From Salipaludibacillus aurantiacus (GTDB lineage Bacteria; Bacillota; Bacilli; Bacillales; Salisediminibacteriaceae): a stretch of DNA of 64,000 nucleotides. Shown here in pieces: positions 33,168 to 41,649 of this stretch. Numbering within the stretch: the first letter of the stretch is position 1; each line of letters opens with the position of its first letter. The position numbers and the translations under genes were made by a program. The DNA lies in contig NZ_FOGT01000002.1 of NCBI RefSeq assembly GCF_900111295.1, positions 1-64,000 on the forward strand, written 5' to 3'. The notes beneath the pieces are model-generated. The model saw only the letters and a list, made by a program, of their open reading frames with translations, was not told where the DNA came from and did not search any database.

Positions 33168-33656
33168 ATGTCTAACAAGCTGAAACAGGAAGAAATGGAA
33201 ACGTTAAGGGAGTTAATTAAGGATATAGACACGGCCATGCTTACAACTGCTACGGAAGATGGGCTTGTTTCCCGGCCTATGAAAACCCAGGAAGTAGAGT
33301 TTAATGGAGACTTATGGTTTTTCACCAAAAAAGAGACTGATAAATATGAAGAGATTTTACATGATCAGGATGTTAATGTGGCTTACGCAGGTGACTCCTA
33401 TGTGTCTGTGCGTGGAAGAGCAGAAATCGTTGAAGACGTAGAAAAGAAAAAGGAATTTTGGAATAAAGGACATGAGAAAATCATGCAAACTTCTTATGAC
33501 GATCCTGAGGTGGTCCTCATAAAAGTGAATGCGGAAGCAGCAGAATATTGGGACAGCGGTAATTTCACGAAGAAAATCGCCTTTTTCTATAAACGAATGA
33601 CAGGGCAAGATTCTGAATCAGCAGATATTAATGAAACGATTGAATTGGATAAATAA
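33168..33656 (+). CDS. General stress protein 26-like flavin-binding protein
   Basis: A 162-residue protein of the pyridoxamine-5'-phosphate-oxidase fold (COG3871, YdaG/GS26 type). ATG 33168 is chosen because GAGGTG lies six bases upstream. The domain reads IDTAMLTTATEDGLVSRPMK, FNGDLWFFTKKETDKYEEIL, VNVAYAGDSYVSVRGRAEIV and VLIKVNAEAAEYWD, the last matching the conserved end. It probably binds FMN or a related cofactor. The gene is the only plus-strand gene in this part and has its own terminator. Confidence 0.85.
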   Translation: MSNKLKQEEMETLRELIKDIDTAMLTTATEDGLVSRPMKTQEVEFNGDLWFFTKKETDKYEEILHDQDVNVAYAGDSYVSVRGRAEIVEDVEKKKEFWNKGHEKIMQTSYDDPEVVLIKVNAEAAEYWDSGNFTKKIAFFYKRMTGQDSESADINETIELDK

Positions 33657-33660
33657 CAGC

Positions 33661-33695
33661 AAAATGGGTTGTCTCGATACGGGACAACCCATTTT
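33661..33695 (+). terminator. Terminator after the GS26-like gene
   Basis: AAAATGGGTTGTC and GACAACCCATTTT form a 13-bp perfect stem. Confidence 0.9.
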
Positions 33696-33879
33696 CTATA
33701 TTGAGTCTGGATTGGCCTCTGAGTTTTAGCGTAGTGGAGAGCTGCTATCCAACATGATGGAGGCTGGTTGGAACCTGGATCCAATATAACAAGCACACTT
33801 GTAAATAATTTCTTAATCGCAAACCACTTTCACCAACAGCCTTTCGGGATATCATACCCTTTACCAATAGTGTAAGAAC

Positions 33880-34011
33880 AGTCACAGCTTATTTAGCGAT
33901 TGTTCTCGTTAGCTTAGTAAAAAGACCTTTAGATTTTCTTTAATATTACATAATTATTAATATAAGTCCTTTACCTTTGAAGTGTTCCACGATTGCTCCC
34001 CGTTAGTTCAA
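33880..34011. repeat. Two boundary motif copies
   Basis: GCGATTGTTCTCGTTAGCTT (about 33896) and ATTGCTCCCCGTTAGTTCAA (33992-34011). The second overlaps the stop codon of the zinc-ribbon gene (TGA at 34008-34010). The rest of 33696-34007 has no gene. Confidence 0.6.
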
Positions 34012-34307
34012 GAGGCATTTTTCTCTTCTATTTTATATTTAACTAAATAAGGGGTAAGAAGTGAGCCAGTAAACGCGATTAAGATAGCTACAAAAATTGT
34101 AACAAGAACATTATCGAATGGAGACAAAATCAAACCAAAAATTAAAAAAGGTACTACTGTTAAAGCTACGACTATTAACCTTGAAAAGTATGTTATCCTA
34201 GATTTTTTTCCGCAATTGTTACATTGAATTGTACTAAATATCCAATTCGCTTTTAAGATTTTACTCCGCTTAAAAGATGCTGTATTACAATGAGGGCATT
34301 TTAACAA
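34008..34307 (-). CDS. Zinc-ribbon membrane protein (CxxC-CxxC)
   Basis: A 99-residue protein. Cys4-x2-Cys7 and Cys29-x2-Cys32 form a small zinc ribbon, similar in spacing to a family I recall as the cxxc_20_cxxc (TIGR04104) group. Two hydrophobic segments follow (about 45-62 and 66-86) and a lysine-rich tail. GGAGGGG precedes the ATG. Function unknown. Its stop codon overlaps the boundary motif. Confidence 0.75.
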   Translation of the reverse strand: MLKCPHCNTASFKRSKILKANWIFSTIQCNNCGKKSRITYFSRLIVVALTVVPFLIFGLILSPFDNVLVTIFVAILIAFTGSLLTPYLVKYKIEEKNAS

Positions 34308-34410
34308 TATCCACCCCTCCTAACTATTGATTTACGGATAATTCTGAAAATTTGGTTGATAAAATAATTCCAATAAATGGGGGATCTGACCCCCAATCTG
34401 ACTAAAAAAG

Positions 34411-34445
34411 CCGCCTATGCAGCTCTCTGGATCTTAAACTATTTC
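34411..34445. repeat. Dispersed terminator element, copy e (core)
   Basis: AAAAAAGCCGCCTATGCAGC then TCTCTGGATCTTAAAC. Only the hairpin and downstream part remain. Confidence 0.6.
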
Positions 34446-34466
34446 TTCCTGTCAGAACAACAAGAC

Positions 34467-34679
34467 TTAATTTTTTTCTTTTTTAGATTTGTATTTTAGA
34501 AGGCGTTCAGTAGTAAATCCTATCAATAAACCGGCCACAATTGGTAAGAAAGAAATTTCAGTATAAGAGGGTGACATTTTAAACATAAGAATATTTATAT
34601 TAGCAACCACGCCTATTGTAAACAATAATATCATCGTACCCAATGAAGCTATTAATGGAATCCAAAAGGGTTTATTCAT
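34467..34679 (-). CDS. Small two-pass membrane protein (70 aa)
   Basis: The ATG at 34679 follows GGTGGAG and is preferred over the frame from 34694. Hydrophobic segments lie at about 4-26 and 36-55, then a lysine-rich tail (LKYKSKKEKN). No family recognised. It forms a single-gene unit between terminator element e and a boundary motif at 34709. Confidence 0.65.
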   Translation of the reverse strand: MNKPFWIPLIASLGTMILLFTIGVVANINILMFKMSPSYTEISFLPIVAGLLIGFTTERLLKYKSKKEKN

Positions 34680-34708
34680 AACTCCACCTCTCATTCATTT
34701 ACTAACTA

Positions 34709-34728
34709 AAGCACTCCGTGAGTTAACT
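34709..34728. repeat. Boundary motif, solo copy
   Basis: AAGCACTCCGTGAGTTAACT, upstream of the small membrane protein gene. Confidence 0.45.
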
Positions 34729-34925
34729 ATTATCGGTTCATCTGCCACTTTATAAAATCTTGTTTGTCTTTAAATATAATAGTTATTTTATATTGATCTT
34801 GCTCATATGCCTCTCAAGAAACGCTTCCGTTGTTGAACAAACTAATAAAATATCATCTAATTCAATACATAATATTCAGGCTAATATGCTGTTGGGTTAA
34901 TCTAGCCTGTCTCGATATTATTTTC

Positions 34926-35273
34926 CTACTCTTGTGTTAAATTAAAAATTTCAGACTCCCCATTCCATTCAATAGTTACATTAATTTCTTCATCGTTTTC
35001 ATCCACTTCATTCCCCCTATGTTCATTTTGTACATAGCCATTCTCACTTAATTCCCTGCCTGTTACCGAAAAAGTGTCAATAATGTAATTTATGTTTTCA
35101 GGTACTGGTTCTTCACCTGTATATTGAATTTCATAGTCAGCAGTTTCTCCATTTGCAGTATATTTTACTATCCAGTTATCCCCTTCACCTGAAAAATGCG
35201 TTGTAGTCTGCAGAGAACAGCCTGCAGTTACCAGAATAGCTATAATAACCATAATATAAAGAAAATACTTCAT
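34926..35273 (-). CDS. Small lipoprotein (115 aa)
   Basis: A signal peptide (MKYFLYIMVIIAILVTAGC) with a lipobox ending at Cys19 predicts membrane anchoring by lipid. The mature part is acidic and beta-rich (WIVKYTANGETADYEIQYTG), resembling a small immunoglobulin-like or uncharacterised exported domain. GAGGAGG precedes the ATG. It forms a single-gene unit between boundary motifs. Function unknown. Confidence 0.75.
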   Translation of the reverse strand: MKYFLYIMVIIAILVTAGCSLQTTTHFSGEGDNWIVKYTANGETADYEIQYTGEEPVPENINYIIDTFSVTGRELSENGYVQNEHRGNEVDENDEEINVTIEWNGESEIFNLTQE

Positions 35274-35313
35274 TATTTTCCTCCTCTAATTTACCTAACA
35301 CTACTTAAACAAA

Positions 35314-35333
35314 ACTCCCCGATACCGACTTAA
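35314..35333. repeat. Boundary motif, solo copy
   Basis: ACTCCCCGATACCGACTTAA lies upstream of the lipoprotein gene. The gap 35334-35509 holds no recognisable gene. Confidence 0.4.
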
Positions 35334-35509
35334 AGCAACGATTGCTTGTTAAGTTAATTCACCCTATAATTAAAAACTAAATGTATTGCTCTTAAATCTT
35401 CCCAGCCATAAAGAAGTTGCCCCGCCCCCAGCCAGCACACACCTCAAACAGAAGAAAATCACCTCTAAATATAGAGAGTGATAGTTGCTGCTCCAGTTCG
35501 TTTTTATTT

Positions 35510-35605
35510 TTAAGTCAACGGGTTTCCAACTAAAGGTATTAACACGAGTAGTGTGATTAGAATACCACTAATGAAAATCACTATATACTTCGTTCTTTGA
35601 CTCAA
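35510..35605 (-). CDS. Single-pass membrane peptide (31 aa)
   Basis: TTG at 35605 with AGGAG seven bases before opens a 31-residue peptide: a basic start (MSQRTKYIV) and one hydrophobic stretch (IFISGILITLLVLIPLVG). The site, start and topology fit a genuine small membrane protein. It is followed downstream by gene-free sequence and preceded by terminator element f. Confidence 0.5.
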   Translation of the reverse strand: MSQRTKYIVIFISGILITLLVLIPLVGNPLT

Positions 35606-35746
35606 GATACCACTCCTAGGTCAGTATTTAAAAAATCACTTTTAATCACGATAATCGTAACATAATTTCAAAAATAGTAAATTTTCTATCTATTTTCAGT
35701 GATAATAAATCATACCTCAATCTTATTTATCTCTTATTCCACAAAA

Positions 35747-35840
35747 CTCCCCTTAACATCATCTTCTAGTTTGAAGGCAATTTAAAAAGCCGCATATGAA
35801 GCTTCCTGGATCTTCAACTATTGCTCTCCGTTTGTTTAAG
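35747..35840. repeat. Dispersed terminator element, copy f
   Basis: ACTCCCCTTAACATCATCTT, then AAAAAGCCGCATATGAAGCT, then TCCTGGATCTTCAACTATTG and CTCTCCGTTTGTTTAAG. It lies just after the M3 peptidase stop. Confidence 0.8.
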
Positions 35841-35849
35841 TACATCTCT

Positions 35850-37604
35850 TCAAAAAATTTTATTATACTCTTCTATATCTTGAATTACACTCTGAATTGA
35901 CTGTTGCCAAAATTCTGGTTTTGAAAGTTCTATCTTGAAGTGTTTCTGAATAAGTTGTTCAAGTGGCATTACTCCAGTCTCACTAAGAAACCATTGGAAT
36001 TTTTGGTTAAATAGTTTATCTTTTTTAGCAAGCTCTAAAAGTCCAATGCTTAACAAGAAGCCAAAGGAGTAAGGGTAATTATAAAAAGGAATATTAGCTT
36101 GGTAGAACTGTACATATTTAATCCATACAAAAGGTTCATATTCACTTAAACTATTTCCATATGCTTTTTCCAGAGATTCCAACGAAAGTTCTTCTATCTG
36201 GTTAGCATCTAATGGTCCACTTTTTCTATGACCATAAAACTTGTCTTCAAATAAGAAGGCTCCTCTAATAGACATTAAATAATTTAAACTCCGCTCAATT
36301 TTAGCCTCAAGAATAGCTTTTTTGACCGAAACATCATTAGTGTTTTGAATTACATAATCAATATATACCGTTTCAAAGAAAATTGAAGAAGTTTCCGCCG
36401 TTGTCATTTCGAACGTATCATCAGAAAAACGCAGGGATGGAACATTTTTCATTTGTTTAAAATGCCAAGCATGACCTAATTCATGTGCAAGCCTTCTAGC
36501 ACTGTCTATACTATTGTCATAATTCAATGATATTCGTGACTCACCTTCTGGAATAAATGGAGCACAAAAGCCCCCTGGTGGTTTTGTTTTACGTTGTTCT
36601 GCATCTACCCACCCCTTTTCTATTGCCTCTTTTACAAATTCACACATGTTGATATCAATATCAGCAAGGGAATCAATAATTCCTTCAATCGCTTGTGAGT
36701 ATGTAATTTCGTTAGCTACCTCCTGAGATGAAGTCATCAATTCATGCCAAGAAATTCTTTCTTTCCCTACTTCCCCTGCTCTAATATTTAAATATTTCGA
36801 AAGGACATGTATATTGGTATCCACTGTATCCCACATTGTATTAAGCGATTGTTTAGATATACCATTTAATTTCAAAGACTCTTCAAGGTAATCTGCATTT
36901 TTCACATTATTCTCTTTAAGTCTTAACCCAACCATGGAATTGTAAATGGATGCAAAAACCTCTACTTGCGTTTGGAGTGTTTGGTTAAGATCCCTCAATA
37001 CACAATGTCTTTTAGATGGTTCTGGATGAGAAAGAGCCAAACTATTAGCTTCAGCAAAAGATATTTCGTTTTCCTCTTTATCAAAGTTTCCCTTTACCAT
37101 CAAATTGTTTCGAACTTGCATATAGATTTCCTCAAGATTACTTAATGTTTCTTTAGCAAAATTTGAAATAATCTTTTCTTCTTTACTTGTTCTTTGTGTA
37201 TCCATTAATAATTCCTCTATAAAAACTTTTTGGTTAATACTGTTAGACCAATTTGTAAATTGTTTTTCACTCATATTACTGATTCTTTCTTGCAAACTCG
37301 CTACAATAAAACGGGCTTGCGATTTCAACATAGAAATACTTGTATTTAATGATGTTAATAGAGATGGATCTACGTTTTCTGTTGTTAAACAATAATAGAA
37401 AGATTCTGCTGATTCAACCTGTTTAATTATTTGCGAAATTGCATTTAATTCACTTTCATTCAGTGGATTTAACTTCTCACATTCCTCAATTTCTAACAAA
37501 TTTGCTTTAATACAACTAATATAATTCTTAAATTCTTCCAAGTCTGAATCACACTGAAGAAGGTTATTTAAGTTCCATCGAGTTGGAGTACTGAATGATT
37601 CCAT
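35850..37604 (-). CDS. M3 family oligoendopeptidase (PepF-like)
   Basis: A 584-residue cytoplasmic zinc metallopeptidase. The HExxH motif is AHELGHAWH (His374, Glu375, His378). The third ligand Glu is in FEMTTAETSSIFFETVY about 25 residues later. The N-terminal helical part is typical of PepF/oligoendopeptidase F, which degrades short peptides. Length matches the family (about 560-600). GGAGGGAAAGG precedes the ATG. It is the largest gene in the accessory array and appears intact. Confidence 0.9.
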   Translation of the reverse strand: MESFSTPTRWNLNNLLQCDSDLEEFKNYISCIKANLLEIEECEKLNPLNESELNAISQIIKQVESAESFYYCLTTENVDPSLLTSLNTSISMLKSQARFIVASLQERISNMSEKQFTNWSNSINQKVFIEELLMDTQRTSKEEKIISNFAKETLSNLEEIYMQVRNNLMVKGNFDKEENEISFAEANSLALSHPEPSKRHCVLRDLNQTLQTQVEVFASIYNSMVGLRLKENNVKNADYLEESLKLNGISKQSLNTMWDTVDTNIHVLSKYLNIRAGEVGKERISWHELMTSSQEVANEITYSQAIEGIIDSLADIDINMCEFVKEAIEKGWVDAEQRKTKPPGGFCAPFIPEGESRISLNYDNSIDSARRLAHELGHAWHFKQMKNVPSLRFSDDTFEMTTAETSSIFFETVYIDYVIQNTNDVSVKKAILEAKIERSLNYLMSIRGAFLFEDKFYGHRKSGPLDANQIEELSLESLEKAYGNSLSEYEPFVWIKYVQFYQANIPFYNYPYSFGFLLSIGLLELAKKDKLFNQKFQWFLSETGVMPLEQLIQKHFKIELSKPEFWQQSIQSVIQDIEEYNKIF

Positions 37605-37691
37605 ATCCTTTCCCTCCTTCTAAATTGAAGCCTAACATTGAGTACTATATCCTAGTTATACTACTAAAACCAAGTAGTGTTATTTAATGAA

Positions 37692-37789
37692 CCTCCCCTT
37701 TAGTTTAACATCATTTTCCAGTTATAAACTAAACAAAAAAGCTGCATGTGCAGCTTCCTGGATCTTCAACTATTGCTCTCCGTTTAAGT
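37692..37789. repeat. Dispersed terminator element, copy g
   Basis: CTCCCCTTTAGTTTAACATC, TTTTCCAG, AAAAAAGCTGCATGTGCAGC, then TTCCTGGATCTTCAACTATT and GCTCTCCGTTTAAG. It is the best-preserved copy. Confidence 0.85.
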
Positions 37790-37903
37790 GTACCGATTCA
37801 CAAAAATACATTGCTTTTAACAGTGGAACTTTCTTACTCACATTTCGTTTAAGCACCTCCCAGAACTAAAGATACTCTATACTCAAGAATCATTGAACTC
37901 TTG

Positions 37904-38400
37904 TTATTCTTTTTCGCTAAACTCTAAAATATTTAAACCTTCGGATGCCTCTGGTGCTTCAAAAAAACTAGTAACTTGGATAAACACCCCTTCCGTGTTA
38001 AAAGCTGCCCTTTCGGGTTGTTCGGTACGCCTTTGTGCAATTTGAGGTAAGCATTGCTCGTTATTTAGATTAAGGAAAATTAGTTGATGGCTTGCATTGA
38101 CCTCTGACGCAATATCCAACAACCACTTTCGCTGTTGTTGAGTGTTGCCCGGAAAATCCATCACGACAACTGTACCGATACTTAATAAGTTTTGGACATG
38201 CTTTTTCACCAACGGTTTAAGCTGGGGTGAGAATTTAATATAGGCCTCAAATGATGCAATCTGATTGGGATAAAGAGATGATAGCCATTCATCCTCTGAC
38301 AATAGTACCGCATGTTTATCTATCGCCAATTGTTTTGATTTAGTTGATTTTCCTGCACCAATTTTTCCACAAAAAAATATAGCGTCCCCGTTTTCCTCAT
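37904..38400 (-). pseudogene. P-loop kinase-like protein with a T-run frameshift
   Basis: ATG 38400 follows AGGGGG. In frame it reads MRKTGTLYFF up to a run of seven T's (38371-38377). With eight T's it would continue CGKIGAGKSTKSKQLAIDKH and join the 141-residue frame that follows. That frame (LLSEDEWLSSLYPNQIASFE) is the AAA_33/zeta-toxin-like or small-kinase fold, with Walker A GKIGAGKST. A single-base loss therefore separates start and Walker A. The gene is either a pseudogene or is rescued by transcript slippage on the T-run. Confidence 0.7.
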
Positions 38401-38484
38401 TTTTACCCCCTGCGCTTTTTTTAAATTTTTCACTAATTTAATACGTTTTTAATTTTATAAAGATACTCGAAATGTTCGCTATTT

Positions 38485-38570
38485 TCCCCTTTAGTTTAAC
38501 ATCATTTTCCAGTAAACAATTAAAAAAAGCTGCATTTGCAGCTTTCTGGATCTTTAACCATGGCTCTCAG
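38485..38570. repeat. Dispersed terminator element, copy h
   Basis: TTCCCCTTTAGTTTAACATC, TTTTCCAG, AAAAAAAGCTGCATTTGCAG, then CTTTCTGGATC and CATGGCTCTCAG. The rest of 38401-38747 has no gene. Confidence 0.8.
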
Positions 38571-38747
38571 CACAGTATCGTTAGACTGGGGAGCTAATGA
38601 TTTTATTATTAGGTGAACCTCTTCAACTAACCTCCGTTAGTAGTTCTCTTCATTTTTAAAAAATAGGAAAGTAAAGGTATTACCTTCTTAAAGAATGACA
38701 GCCTTTTGCTTAATTCATGCCAGTAAGATACAGAAGTGATAAACACG

Positions 38748-39818
38748 TCATTGCAGTTCGATTGCCAAACTATGAACCCCTCCACTAGCAATAGCAATGA
38801 CATTTGTTAAACGACTTACTGGTACTGGGGTAGTTCGATTGGTGTTTGTTTCGTCTCCCAGTTGTCCAAAAAAGTTTTCCCCCCAAGCACGAACCGTTCC
38901 ATTGGATAAGAGCGCTAGACTATGCTGTCCTCCAGCAGCAATCTCAATGACATTCGTTAATCCATTGACTGGTACTGGAGTAGTTCGATTAGTATTAGTT
39001 CCGTCTCCCAATTGTCCAAAAGAGTTAAACTCCCAGGCCCTAACCGTTCCATCAGATAGGAGGGCTAGACTATGAAACCCTCCGCAAGCAATGGCAATGA
39101 CATCCGTTAAGCCACTGACTGGCACTGGTACATTTCGGGTGGTATTGGTCCCGTCTCCCAATTGTCCAGACGTGTTATTTCCCCAAGCCCTAACCGTCCC
39201 ATCGGATAGGATGGCTAAACTATGCTCTCCTCTAGCAGCAATGGCAATAACATCCGTTAAGCCAATGACCGGCCCTGGTACATTTCGGGTGGTATTGGTC
39301 CCGTCTCCCAACTGTCCAGACGTGTTATTTCCCCAAGCCCTAACCGTTCCATCGGATAGAAGGGCTAGACTATGCTCTCCTCCTGCAGCAATGGCAGTGA
39401 CATTCGTTAACCCATTGACCAGCACTGGTATATTTCGGTTGGTATTGGTTCCATCTCCCAATTGTCCAAACGTGTTATTTCCCCAAGCCCTAACCGTTCC
39501 ATCGGATAGAAGGGCTAGACTATGCTGTCCTCCTACAGCAATGGCAGTGACATTCGTTAACCCATTGACCGGTACTGGGGTATTTCTTTGGGTAGTTGTT
39601 CCGTCTCCCAGTTGTCCTTCAAAATTACGGCCCCATGCTTGAACGGTTCCACCTGAGAGCAGTGCCAGGCTATGCCAGCCTCCACCAGCAATGGCATTGA
39701 GATTCGTTAATCCATTGACTGGTACTGGAATATTGCTGATTTCCTCATCTGTTCCATGGCCAAGCTGGCCCTCAAAGTTATTCCCCCATGAAAAGGCTTG
39801 AAATATTTGAATTCCCAA
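38748..39818 (-). CDS. RCC1-repeat beta-propeller protein
   Basis: A 356-residue protein made almost entirely of seven RCC1-type repeats of about 50 residues, each with GLTNVTAIAxGxxHSLALLS, DGTVRAWGNN and GQLGDGTNTNR. They would form one seven-bladed propeller. No signal peptide is visible before the first repeat, so cytoplasmic location is likely. The DNA is itself a 150-bp tandem repeat, with homogenised copies. Bacterial RCC1 proteins are widespread but unassigned; eukaryotic RCC1 is a guanine exchange factor, and such a role is not implied. The ATG follows AAGGAGATG. Confidence 0.9.
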   Translation of the reverse strand: MGIQIFQAFSWGNNFEGQLGHGTDEEISNIPVPVNGLTNLNAIAGGGWHSLALLSGGTVQAWGRNFEGQLGDGTTTQRNTPVPVNGLTNVTAIAVGGQHSLALLSDGTVRAWGNNTFGQLGDGTNTNRNIPVLVNGLTNVTAIAAGGEHSLALLSDGTVRAWGNNTSGQLGDGTNTTRNVPGPVIGLTDVIAIAARGEHSLAILSDGTVRAWGNNTSGQLGDGTNTTRNVPVPVSGLTDVIAIACGGFHSLALLSDGTVRAWEFNSFGQLGDGTNTNRTTPVPVNGLTNVIEIAAGGQHSLALLSNGTVRAWGENFFGQLGDETNTNRTTPVPVSRLTNVIAIASGGVHSLAIELQ

Positions 39819-40299
39819 AATTCACATCTCCTTCCTGCCAATAATTTGAAACCCACCAATGTGTAGTATTACGTAGTATGGTGTAGCTTTAAAGGCTTTT
39901 AATATTTACTTTATGAAGGAAGTTTTTTATTTGATTGGACTAGCGATTAATTAAAAGATATAGTAAGAATTTTTTCGAATTAATAATTAAAATAGGTCAA
40001 TTTTGTTCTTTAGTTTGTTTTCTTTTTTTATAAATTCAAAAATACGAACAAAAGCTTCGAAAATATTTGATAACCTTTTCTTGTACTATCGAGCGTTAAG
40101 AAAATAAATATTAGGAGCTGGCATCCACAACTTCTTCTTCCACTCTGGTTTTCCGTTAGCTAAAGACTCTATATACTTTCATCTTAATTTTCCATTAAAC
40201 TATTGCACAGTATAAGTATCTAAGCAGAAAACTAGTGACGATTTTCTTTTATACCGCGGCCTCGTTTGTTCACAAGAGAAACAAACCCTTGTTAAAGGA
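39819..40299. other. Gene-free stretch
   Basis: AT-rich sequence without a convincing frame. A short direct word (GTAGTATTACGTAGTATGG) occurs near 39864, and no hairpin with a T-run is present. Confidence 0.5.
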
Positions 40300-40317
40300 T
40301 TCCCCCGTTAGTTCAAG
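40300..40317. repeat. Boundary motif, last copy
   Basis: TTCCCCCGTTAGTTCAAG, at the right end of the array. Confidence 0.55.
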
Positions 40318-40360
40318 TGCATTTTTTCACAAGCTCAAAATAAACGAGTCTTGAAACAAT

Positions 40361-40402
40361 AAAAAAACGCATGGGATTTCCGTAAAGAAAACCCATGCTT
40401 TT
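40361..40402 (-). terminator. Terminator after the DUF3846-like gene
   Basis: GCATGGG and CCCATGC arms, with CGTTTTTTTATT on the minus strand, about 35 bp past the stop. Confidence 0.8.
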
Positions 40403-40438
40403 GCTTCCTAATAACTACTTTTAATTAAACACTACGGT

Positions 40439-40789
40439 TTAGTAATCAACCGCAGGCAGCTTTTCGCCTTCTACTTCCACTTCTTCAAGCTTGTTGCGGA
40501 ATTCCTGCTTTTGGTCTTCGGACAAGGCAATCGTTTTTGTGCCGTCTGTGCCGGTGACGACTACTTCGCCGTAAATATAATCGTTCAATTCTCCTTCGTG
40601 TTTCAGTACCAGAGTTTTCTCTTGATTAAGAACAGCCGCTCGAGGATTTTTCCAAATCACAATATTATCAGGGAGATAAAGAGCTTCCGGTGACCCATTC
40701 ACTAGCCCTTGGATCGATTCAATATCAAATGAATTCAAGCTCTTTTCTTCAAAGCCTTTTTCCTTATCGCTTAAATATAAAATACTCAT
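40439..40789 (-). CDS. DUF3846-like protein (116 aa)
   Basis: ATG 40789 with GGAGATG upstream is preferred over the frame from 40822. The C-terminal part (YGEVVVTGTDGTKTIALSED, QKQEFRN) resembles DUF3846, found mainly in phages and plasmids. The N-terminal SILYLSDKEKGFEEKSLNSF and VNGSPEALYLPDNIVIWKNP fit the same pattern. Cytosolic, acidic, function unknown. Recognition is moderate. Confidence 0.6.
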   Translation of the reverse strand: MSILYLSDKEKGFEEKSLNSFDIESIQGLVNGSPEALYLPDNIVIWKNPRAAVLNQEKTLVLKHEGELNDYIYGEVVVTGTDGTKTIALSEDQKQEFRNKLEEVEVEGEKLPAVDY

Positions 40790-40822
40790 TGTCTCATCTC
40801 CTTTTAATCTAAATTGTTTCAC

Positions 40823-41156
40823 ACTACTTCTTTAACCCTTTAAATGGAAAACAAAACGTAAGCTGTTAATTTATACAGTGAGGCCCCCCTCTGGAGTTCC
40901 TATCTATACAGTAAAGAGCTTGGATCTGATGCAGTGTAAGCCCCCAGCCGGACTGCACCCGAAGCCTTGTCCGCCTACATTAATATTGCACTCACGCTGC
41001 AACTTCCAAGCGAAAGTATCTAAGAATCAGTACTCATCTTTAATAGCACCCCAACTTAAAAAGACAAGGCTTATAAGCCCTGTCTGTGAGTGGTAAAAAG
41101 GTGAATTTTAAACGAGTGACGAACGGCTGACCCCAAATCTTTGAGAACGAGTTCAG
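40823..41156. other. Intergenic region with HPr-gene terminator
   Basis: GACAAGGCTTATAAGCCCTGTC at 41065-41086 is an inverted repeat ending in TTTTTAA on the minus strand, a terminator for the HPr-like gene. No other gene is seen. Confidence 0.6.
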
Positions 41157-41471
41157 TTACAGCCACGATTCTACCGGTTTAGAAAAATCCAGCTTTGAAT
41201 TAGCCTTAGTTATTTTCTTGTCAATAAATCTGGCTATTTGCTGGCTGGCATACTCAGCATCTTCACCGTTAAGATGGATCATCAGCTCTTCTCCGCTTTT
41301 TGAAGTCGATAACAGGCTAAGGGTTCCTAAAATACTTTTCGCATTAATAGTTCTGTTATTCTTCACGACGGACACTTCACACTCAAACGAACTGTTAAAG
41401 TTTACAAATTCCAATGATTCCCTTACGGTAAAACCGCCTTTCGGGATACAGAACATCAATTTCTTTTCCAT
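41157..41471 (-). CDS. HPr-like protein lacking the active-site His
   Basis: The 104-residue protein starts at ATG 41471 behind GGAGGG. It has the HPr fold of the phosphotransferase system: where HPr has the GIHARP loop carrying His15, this protein has GGFTVRES, so His is replaced by Thr. The Ser46 region is kept (NAKSILGTLSL). A His15-less, Ser46-bearing homologue recalls Crh, a corepressor partner of CcpA in Bacillus. It follows the sugar transporter gene after a terminator. Length exceeds HPr (88) by a C-terminal tail. Confidence 0.75.
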   Translation of the reverse strand: MEKKLMFCIPKGGFTVRESLEFVNFNSSFECEVSVVKNNRTINAKSILGTLSLLSTSKSGEELMIHLNGEDAEYASQQIARFIDKKITKANSKLDFSKPVESWL

Positions 41472-41599
41472 GCTAAGAACCCTCCTTTCAATTTTGCAGT
41501 AATAAGTAACGTACAAAAAATGTATCATACGTTTTTATGGAAGTGGCATTTAGTGTTAGCTCATCTGACAGTTTTTTAAAAAAATGCAGCCAGGAAACA

Positions 41600-41643
41600 G
41601 GAAAGGGAGCCGCATATCAACTCTAATGCGGCCCCCTTTCCTT
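41600..41643 (-). terminator. Terminator after the transporter gene
   Basis: GGAAAGGGAGCCGCAT and ATGCGGCCCCCTTTCC arms with one mismatch, directly after the stop at 41650. Confidence 0.85.
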
Positions 41644-41649
41644 CTATAA

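Noticed and set aside
33697-33788. Small palindromic segment with TATATTG/CAATATA ends
   Set aside because: Inverted repeats match only at the outer seven bases and the inside differs. Too weak to call a mobile element.
18943-38570. Canonical integron attC sites
   Set aside because: The elements have hairpins and repeated ends but not the RYYYAAC/GTTRRRY core pairs of attC, and no IntI-type gene is in the window.
38797-39642. Long plus-strand frames opposite the RCC1 gene
   Set aside because: They mirror the repeat pattern of the minus-strand gene, have no ribosome binding site and no recognisable family.
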